Source: Akebia trifoliata (lineage: Eukaryota; Streptophyta; Magnoliopsida; Ranunculales; Lardizabalaceae). Taken from it: 64,000 nt of DNA. Positions 56,088 to 64,000 of this stretch are shown piece after piece. The translations under genes were made by a program, and so were the position numbers. The notes under the pieces are model-generated. The model ran no database searches. It saw nothing but the letters and a program-made list of their open reading frames with translations, and had not been told where the DNA came from. The stretch lies in contig JADQWC010000118.1 in assembly GCA_017979445.1 (NCBI GenBank), positions 1 to 64,000 on the forward strand, read 5' to 3'. How positions within the stretch are numbered: position 1 is the first letter of the stretch; each line of letters begins with the position of its first letter.

Positions 56088-57000
56088 TGTCCATAGCTCA
56101 AATAGGAATCTCGTTCTTGAGATGTAGGAATGTAGAGAAAAACTTAAGCTTTTGACCATGGCTTTGACAATACTATCGTCTAATAGATTAATAATCTCGA
56201 TGGCACTGTGAGGGTAGATATGATGAACAATAAAAGGTCTTGTAAAGCGATATTTCAATTTTCCTAGAAAATTGTGCAATATGGAGTTGTAAAATTACAC
56301 CCTTTGACTTAGGTGAAAACTCTTCCTTTGAATGTGATTATCGTGCCAAATTTTGGTATGATCTTTGTATAGTTTTGCAGTATCATAGGTGTCGTTTCTT
56401 ACCTTTTCCAAATCAGTTTTTGAGTGTTCGATTTTTTCTAGCCTGTATGAGGTTAAAATTGAGGTATTTCACTGTCCAATAGACTTTGTATTCCAACTCT
56501 ACTGGGAGGTGACAAGTTTTACTAAACCCAACCAATAAAAAGACATGTCAATCAGGATTTTATATGTTGTTCTATAGGCCTACAATACATCATTCAATGT
56601 AAAGACCAATCTTGCCCTGTCAAATTGACTATTTTCTCATGAATAATATCAAAAACCCGATTACAAAAGTGTTTATCTCTATTATTGGTTATGGCTCGTG
56701 GTGTACCAAATTTGGTGAATTCAACATCTTTGAAGAAGTGAAAAACTTTATGGTCATTTGTTCAGCATGTTGTGGCCTCTACCCATTTTGACACATAGTC
56801 TACTATGACTAAAATGAACTGGAATGATTGTTGGGGCATCTCATTTCTCTTACTAAGCTTACCCAAATGTGGGCATTGATCACAAGATTTAACATAGTGA
56901 TGTGCATCTTGGAAGATGGTGGGCCTGTAGAAATCACATTGCAAAATCTTTGTGGGTAATACAACAAAAATTCCCTCACAGGCATGGTTGTGGCAGAACT
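56088..57000 (-). pseudogene. Integrase remnant of element J
   Basis: 56085-56279 has F-L-G-K-L-K-Y-R-F and I-Y-P-H-S-A-I-E-I, the integrase C-terminus. 56762-56944 has C-D-F-Y-R-P-T-I-F, S-C-D-Q-C and D-Y-V-S-K-W-V-E-A, the end of the zinc finger and the start of the core. The catalytic core between them (56280-56760) is recognisable only in fragments, with stops. Confidence 0.7.
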
Positions 57001-58009
57001 CGAGAATGTTCTTCTAATCTTTATTAGGGATATACCGTCTAATTATTTGGTTTAGGTAGTACTTGAATAAGTATGGGTCATTTCTAGAAAAAATATTCGA
57101 TTTGGCAAGAAACCTCATCCTTTCTTGTTTACTCATTAGAAATGTTCTCAAAATTTGGTAGAGAGTCTGAACTTGACTAAACTACAAACTTGGATAGGTG
57201 ATCTATAACCACATTTTCGCATTCTCAAATCTTGATATCAAACTCTTGGAGTAATAGGATTCATCAAATTAACCGTACGTTTGCATCCTTCTTGACAAGA
57301 AGGTATTTTAGTGCAGTATGGTCTATGAAAATTACTACCTTAGATCCAATTAGGTAAGACAAAAATTTGTCCAACGTGTAATAAATACAAGTAGCTTTTT
57401 ATGATGGTTGAGTAATTGAGTTAGGTATCATTGAGCATTTTACTTGCATACTAAATGACATGGGGTGTTTTCAACTCTGTATCCCAATATATCACCTATA
57501 GAATCAGATGCATTGCACATTACATCAAAGGGGAGATCGCAATTAGGTGGCTAGATGATAGGTGTTGAGGCCAATTAAGTTTTGAGCTTCTCAAAGGCTT
57601 TAAAAATGGGTGATGATAGATCAAATAAGGTGTACTTGGCTAACAAATCACACAAGGGTTTGGAGATTTTTCTAAAATCCTTAATGAAATGTCGATAAAA
57701 TCTTGCATGGACTAAAAATGAACGGACTTCCTTAACTGTTTTAGGTGGAGGAAGATTAGTGATGAGATCAATTTTTGCCCTATCTACCTTGATTCCTTTT
57801 TGGGAGACTATGTCCCAAGATGATCTCAAAGGTTACCATAAAGTGACACTTCTCCCAATTTGACACGAGATTCTTCTTTTGACATCTAGCTAAGACTTGC
57901 TTGAGGTTATTTAAGCAATTATCAAAGCTGGATCCAAACATAAAAAAATCATCCATGAAGACTTCTAAGAAGTTTTTTACCATATCAGAGAAAATACTTA
58001 ATATGTACC
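57000..58009 (-). pseudogene. RT end and RNase H remnant of element J
   Basis: 57780-57983 carries the catalytic F-M-D-D-F and N-W-E-K-C-H-F-M-V. 57575-57829 carries K-G-I-K-V-D-R-A-K and P-P-P-K-T-V-K-E-V-R-S-F-L. RNase H follows toward 57200 with several stops. The frame ends at 58009, where the solo LTR starts. Confidence 0.75.
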
Positions 58010-59331
58010 TGATCAGTGTCTCAAAACAGTAATTTATCCATAATTTTCCCAGGCATTTATCTTGATTTCCATCCTTATTTCATTAGATTAGGTAAATAAT
58101 TATATGAAGTCTCAAATTATCATATTACATGTTCTACCATGCTAATTAAGCTTAATTACACAAAATTAATTTATTTATCGAAATATTAATTACTTGTGTT
58201 CATCGTACAGGTCAAATACCAAATCTTCAAGATGGACTACCAAATCAATCAATCAAGTGTACATTACAATCTAGAAGACCAATCAAACAACCATGCAAAA
58301 TTGGAGATCCAGATGTCTCTAGATCAATGTGACACATTCCAAATCTAATGTGGCATAGTACTTTTTTAATGGAGTACCCTAAAATTGTTCTAATGTGTCT
58401 CGCACATGATATTATATGCAACAGTGATGGTAGCTATTTTTGGGTCCTTCTAGAGAATCTAAGACTTATAAATAGATTATTTTTCCAATTAGGAAAAGGT
58501 TCTTGGCCCTTGATTTATTCTCTCTTCTTTCCCTAATACCTTTGGCATTTTCTGTGTAATTTTCTATTTTTAGAGAGGTTTTATTTCAATAATTCTCTGT
58601 AATTTCTCAAAGAAGGAGATAGTATACATTGGTTATTATATGAATATAAGTGTTGGTTTCATGACTTCTTTTATATCCTTGCAATGACCATAGGCTAGAC
58701 TTCCTCCATTAGTGTGAGGCGGAAGCCTAGGAGTAAGCTTTTAATTTTGTTTTTATGTTATTTATCCTTTCATGTTCTTTATGATTATTGAGTTCTCTTC
58801 AAGATTTTATCCAACTCTAATGGATCAAAGCTTTATATGAATCTCTAAACCTCTTATGCTTAACTTGGATGTTTTATGCTTAAGATAAAACATACTTAAT
58901 CTAGATAATTGGTAGTAGGGTCTTTACATATTAGTGAGTAAATGAGTCCTAACTATTGTATTATTTCAAATTTTATGCCATATCTTCCAATCGAAGGAAC
59001 TCACACCAAGCCCTTGGGGTTGAGTGCAAAGAATGATAGAACTTAGATGTAGTTTTATTTGTTAATTTTTGGCTACTATAATCATTACTGACTTTATTAT
59101 CTTATTTCTTAGTATAAATTTCCTTTCTATTACTTTATTTTCCAGTAACATTTACTTTTTATTTTTGTTTCACAAAAATTTAAAAATAGATTTTAACATT
59201 ATAACTTAGATTAACATCATTTTTCTTAGCTTGGTAACAACCCCCCTTTCTATTGGGTTCGATCCCTTACTTGCCCACAAGTTAAGGATAGTATTAACAT
59301 ATTAATTTCTAATAAGATGACGACAATATTA
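58010..59331 (+). repeat. Solo family-A type LTR inside element J RT
   Basis: Starts TGATCAGTGTCTCAAAACAG, close to the family-A start, and follows that LTR through TTTATCTTGATTT, TATAAATAG (58467-58475), CTTGCAATGACCATAGGCTA, ACACCAAGCCCTT and GGGTTCGATCC to an end near 59331. The flanks GTACC (58005-58009) and GTACT (59332-59336) may be the TSD with one mutation. RT sequence continues on both sides, so it is an insertion. No internal region remains. Confidence 0.75.
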
Positions 59332-59696
59332 GTACTACTAGAATATAATAGATGCATTTCATAACCTAGAAGGCATACGATGATTGGCAAATCTCCCAAA
59401 GGGGCAAGTGAATATTGTCTTTTCTAGTCTTTTGAAACAATTGAGATTTGATTGTATCCCGAATATCCATCAAGGTAATAATAATAGGCATGTCTAGATA
59501 GTCTTTCGAGCATTTGGTCAATGAATGGGAGGAGGAAGTAATATTTTCGAGTCAACAAATTTAACTTCTTGTAGTCTATACAGAGTCGTCAACTGGTTTG
59601 GATGCGGTAGGTATTAGTTCATTGTCTTGATTGGTCATAATTATGACACCCAACTTCTTTGGGAAAACCTAAATTCGACTAACCCATTTGCTATCT
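59332..59696 (-). pseudogene. RT N-terminal remnant of element J
   Basis: Minus-strand homology to element A RT, with S-K-W-V-S and P-K-K-L-G-V, then N-E-L-I-P-T, in a frame with several stops. It ends at the element H LTR. Confidence 0.55.
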
Positions 59697-61122
59697 GCAG
59701 ACACCCCATTTTTGCGCTCATTTGATTAATCAACTGATCAATCTGATCGCAACGGTTCCCAATGATGGATGATTATTTCAATGCTTTATTTGTTACTAGA
59801 TATGTTTCAGAAATTCGGATGAGGTATCTCAAATTAACAAAAATGTAGAAACTACGTTACGCTAGAAAAATATAATCCCAAAAACATAGAAATCATCATC
59901 TTGTAGATAAAAAGAAGTTTTATGATAAAAATCACTAAAAAATGACCAAATTACCAAAATATGCCTAACCTTAAAACATCCCTAGAGCCTACATTACGCT
60001 TAGGAAAATCCTTTCGAACACATAAAACACCAAATCGAAATCAAATAAATCATTTCGTCAATTTTCACAAAATTTGACAAAATTACGAAAATGCCCCTCA
60101 TAAATTTCACGACCATTTCGCATAAAAAATTTCATAAATGACACAAAGTAATATTCCCATTGAATTCCTTATGAAAAATAGATTCCAAAACATCCTGGAA
60201 CATTGAAAACCGATTTAAAAGACAAAAAGTCCTCTTCGAGGGCAAAATAGTAATTTTACAATTTTAATAATTAAAAATTCTAAAATTAATAATTAAAATA
60301 TTAATTGATGTAAAGTGAAATACTAATTAAAATTAAAGTTAATCAAGTAAGACTCAAGTAAAAATCCTAAAGTCAAGTCAATTAAGTAAAACTCAAGTCA
60401 AGATCCTAAAGTCAAGTCAATCTAACTAGACTAAAAGTCAAAACCCTAAAACTAATTCTAATTAAACACTAACTCTATCTAATAGAATTATAATTAAACA
60501 CTAACTCTATCTAAAAAGCACTAAAAATCTATAAATAATGGTCCCTACAGCCTATTTTCGTATGAGAAACTAAACCCTAAGAAAAGTAGGTCAAAAAGCT
60601 TCCCTAGCCTCCCAAAACCCTAATTTTGAAGTCCTAACTCCTTACCTAACATCCATACCCCAATTTTAGCTCAAAAAATACCTAGAAACCCTTCAAAAAT
60701 ACCTAGAAATCCATAAAAAAATTTTTAAAAATTTAGAAGGAGGTACTTTGTTTTGGAGATCTGAAGCGAAACCGGTGATAGAACGAAATGATGAGTGTTG
60801 TACGAGAAGCTGTTCTATCAGATCTGAAGGAACAAAACCGTTGCGTTCGTAAAGGTAAATTTATTTTATTATTATTTAGGTCTTTTTAGCAATGTAGTTT
60901 TATTTGGGAAAAGTAGAGACCGGTGTTTGCCGGGCGGGGTTGGTGCCTAACACCTTCCAAATCTGTAATGTGATCTGCAGACCCGTATTTTCTTTCGTAG
61001 ATTAGTATTATTTTCCTTTTAGAGTCATTGTTCGTTTCCTAGACTGTAATAACTATGTGGCAACTCCCAAACCTCGAAGTCAAAAGCGGATCCGCATACA
61101 CCGCGGATCGAGGGCACTTTCA
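59697..61122 (+). repeat. 5' LTR of element H (family B)
   Basis: TGCAGACACCCC to GGGCACTTTCA, 1426 bp, colinear with the element B LTR but about 330 bp shorter because the AAGTCAA-rich zone is smaller. TATA-like box at 60531. Contains GGTGCCTAACACC (about 60943) and the TGTGGCAACTCCCAAACC version of the PBS echo (about 61055). Confidence 0.8.
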
Positions 61123-61123
61123 G

Positions 61124-61142
61124 TGGTGACTCTATTAGGGAC
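61124..61142 (+). promoter_or_regulatory. Decayed primer binding site of element H
   Basis: TGGTGACTCTATTAGGGAC has four changes from the element B site; the GACTATTGAGGATCAAACTT that follows is nearly the same as in B. Confidence 0.65.
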
Positions 61143-63615
61143 TATTGAGGATCAAACTTGAAAAGCCCCAAGTATGGGAACATTGCTATTTAGACCTATT
61201 TTTTTATTTATTTTGCTTATTTTATAGTTTATTTGATTCGTTTATTTATTTTTATTTTTTTTGGGATTGTATTACATTCTCTTGGTATGATTTGGATTAA
61301 GTTTTGAGCATGTTATTATGAAATATTATTCAATTTAGGGTCATTTGGGATGACCCTAAATAATGTAAGATTACCCTAAATAATACATGATATCGGGAGG
61401 TTAAAGATATGAAAATGAGAATGGTTGATAGCCTATTTTTATTTGGGATATCTTATATTAGCCTCTATTAACATCATTTGGTTTGATTTTGAGCACTTTG
61501 ATTTGGCATATTATTCTTGTGATTTAATCAAGTTCGTTTAGGGTGATCCTAAATAATGCGGGATTTTAGGATGGATGGTCTTATTGAGATAATAATTGTT
61601 GGAGTTTTTTTTTGGGTATGAATGCAAATCTGTTTTTTTTTTTTTTTTTTTTTCTAAAAAGAACAAAAAATTTTGTGATGCTGTCCATTGACTGCATGAA
61701 AAAAATGAAAAAATGAAAAAATGAGAAAAACTTGGTGTGCTGTTGGCAACAGCAACACCCAAGATGTTTTTTTAGATGGGGTGATGTTAGTAAAGAGTGT
61801 TCTTGAGTTTTAAAACCTGTTTAATCATTTGTTAAAAGAATGTCTTTCTTCCCCAATTACTTTCATTAGTTCGACAAAGGCTCGAGAGACTCTTAGTTCC
61901 GGTCGATTCAAGACCCCTAATATTTAAAAGGATTTTTTGATTCGTTTTGAGAAGAACGATGCAGAGGTAAGGTCATTGTTTTTCTTAAAAATCGATTCAA
62001 TCTTAAACTACTATGATTCGATCGTTGTTTTCTCGTATGTTGAAGTAAAGAACTTGCTGGATTTTGAAAACTCTGAATTCTTAAGGATCAAGTTGGGATT
62101 TTAAAGATCAAAGAAGATCCAATCTTAGATCAACCCAAGCCTCTGATGAGACTTATCTGTATAACGATAAGGATCTATGGTTGAATATGTCGAGATCGTG
62201 GAGAATTCCTTTGTTGTTGAATTAGTAAGTTTTTTTTTTTTAAAATCTGGTGTAGTTTTTTCTTTCTTGTCTTGATCTGAGCCAACGGGTTGGAACCTAC
62301 TACTTCGGATTGCGTTTTGACGATAAACTTTACAAATCTTTGATGTTTACTTCTCTTCTCGATCTTATCTATTTAAAAAAAAAAAAGGGAGAATCTGACC
62401 TCAAATTGGGTACTGCAATGGCAGCACAAGATGAACGCTAATCCACCTCATAAATCACTGCTAACTGGGAAATCGACTTCTCTGTTAGAAATCCTAAGAA
62501 GAAGATGAGCGTCTTCTATGATCATGACGATGTTGAAATAGCTTTACCTCCATTCTTTCGAGGGAAGTAACGATCTTAAACACGGATGAGTCATGGAGTA
62601 GTTATTTCAGTGGATGGGTGGATCGGATGAGAGCAAGATTAATCCGTGGGTAATTAAAATCGAAAAATAAAACATGGGTTTAATTTTGTTTAACGATTTG
62701 TTAATTCTTTGTTTTTCCGGAGAGTGTATATCGGTTGGTTGAATGATAACTATGTAATTTTTTCGTTGGAAAATTTGTTGGATTTAGGTAAGAACGTGAT
62801 TTTTTTTTATAAATGTTCTTTCTTCAAAACTAAAAATAATATATAGAAAAAAAGAATTTCTTTTCTCTAAAAAATTTAATTAGTTTTTTTTAGAAAAGTT
62901 ACCACCCCTTGTTCCAACAATTATCATTCCATACTTAGTTCAATATTCTTTGGAATCTCAATTTGGTTAGGGTCACCCCAAAATAACCTTGATTGGACCA
63001 TAAAAAAAAAGGGGGAATTTATTTTTGTGGAAATCTTCTTAGTCAAACTCGTAGTATACCATGTGATATTCAACGTTTTCTTGAATGCATCATTTTGTTG
63101 TGATATGTGTGTGATCGTAATTGATTGATCTTGATTGGTATGTGTAAATATCTTGATTAATGATATTAGACCATATTTTGATATATCATATCCATCCTTC
63201 TTTAATGCCTTAATTAGCTTGATCACACGCTATTGATCGATGATCGATTCATTAAGTGATTTGAGAGTGGATATTTATGTGATATCTCATACACATATCA
63301 TGATCTCAATTGAGATACATATGACATGTGTAGGCCTTGATCCTAACGTTGTGGATTTTGAATATTTTGATTAATATCATAGATATCTTTGCTTGTATAG
63401 TATAATCAGGCCCATGGGTCCATTTGTTTGAAAAGGCCCCGGGCACACCCCACCTTGTATTGCTCACATCACAAGCACATTTACAGTTTTGCACGCTTGC
63501 ATGTCTCAATATAGCCGACGTGTCATTAGTACGTGGTCCGGTCTCTTCGGAGATGCGACGTCATTTATGAAAACCACAACTTCAGTCACGTACCTTAGGG
63601 TATATCAAACTGGGG
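61143..63615 (+). other. Leader of element H
   Basis: Homologous to the element B leader at both ends (61143-61200 and 62900-63615) and different in the middle, where B has its 192-bp array. A weak pair of units about 190 bp apart (61337 and 61536, with TTTAGGGT and CCTAAATAATG) suggests a related repeat. Contains a poly(T) run at 61628-61652. Interrupted by an LTR at 63616 after the word ATATCAAACTGGG. Confidence 0.6.
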
Positions 63616-64000
63616 TGTAGACACCCCAATTTGCACGAACCCGTTAGAAAAATTCGAATTTCCTCGAATTGATTCCAATTTAGAACTCAAGCCTCTCAAT
63701 GGGCCCGCATTGCCACTTGGCAACATTATTCATGTATACATGCATACATGCATTATCTCATATCATTTTGCATACCCATACCTTGTCCCTAATCCAAGCT
63801 AATTCTACTTACTTCCATGATCCGATCCGAACCTATGTCCATTCTCCAACCTAACCCAAGTCCATATCCTAAATCCATTTCCTAATCCAACCTAAGCCCA
63901 AAACCAAATCCATTCTAAGCCTAACACCAAGTTCATTCTCTCACACCTCCTAAAAGATGACACATGTTGATCTCTCATAAGCCCTCAATACCCAATGCAT
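63616..64000 (+). repeat. E-type LTR, start only
   Basis: Starts TGTAGACACCCCAATTTGCA and matches, inverted, the first part of the D LTR (11110 down), including TCGAATTGATTCCAAT and the CCTAA/CCCAAG zone. It runs past the window end, so its type of insertion cannot be decided. Confidence 0.7.

Larger units (their letters stand above)
56088..59696 (-). mobile_element. Element J: Athila-like pol remnant with a solo LTR inserted
   Basis: On the minus strand from 59696: RT start, interruption by a plus-strand family-A type LTR (58010-59331), RT end, RNase H, integrase down to 56088. It is cut on both sides, by the E LTR on the left and by the element H LTR on the right. Homology to element A pol is clear throughout, but no frame exceeds 84 codons. 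Confidence 0.75.

Overview
The window is repeat-rich, AT-rich plant DNA, most likely angiosperm pericentromeric or other gene-poor heterochromatin. Almost everything recognisable is Ty3/gypsy LTR retrotransposon: Athila-like, Tat/Ogre-like and one Tekay/Del-like chromovirus. They are nested inside each other and nearly all are broken. I found no intact cellular gene, tRNA, rRNA or CRISPR array. The species cannot be told from the sequence.

Layout. 1-3755: 3' end of an old Athila-like element (element 1). 3756-5846: unassigned DNA with a very short TRIM-like element (4662-4912) and a MITE-like hairpin (5209-5297). 5847-6018: stub of a family-B (Tat-like) LTR, cut by Athila-like element F (6019-8937: LTR, tRNA-Asp type PBS, leader, broken gag). 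8943-19018: Tat-like element D on the minus strand, with its 3' LTR on the left and a decayed pol (INT, extra RNase H, RT, protease with G-patch-like motif) to the right. 19019-29610: a family-B LTR split by Athila-like element A (20089-29417), the best preserved coding element here.

29611-56087: 3' part of a Tat-like element E in plus orientation. It is split by the Tekay-like element C (32362-53249, minus strand, TSD CTTCT), which is itself split by element B (39504-51054, plus strand, TSD CTTTG), a complete Tat-like element carrying gag but almost no pol. 56088-59696: Athila-like element J (minus strand), with a solo family-A LTR inserted in its RT. 59697-63615: 5' LTR and leader of another family-B element (H), interrupted at 63616 by a further E-type LTR that runs off the window.

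How it works together. Autonomous pol came from A, D and J type elements; B and C look like derivatives that lost pol and would have depended on others. The order of insertion can be read from the nesting: E before C before B; J before the solo A LTR and H; H before the last E-type LTR. The most interesting signals are noncoding: a leader module of about 200 bp shared by Athila-like and Tat-like elements, a different tandem array in the 3' region of each Tat-like element, a conserved hairpin in the LTRs, and C-to-T type stop codons in element A. All similarities are by-eye comparisons within this window plus knowledge of family motifs; no database search was run.
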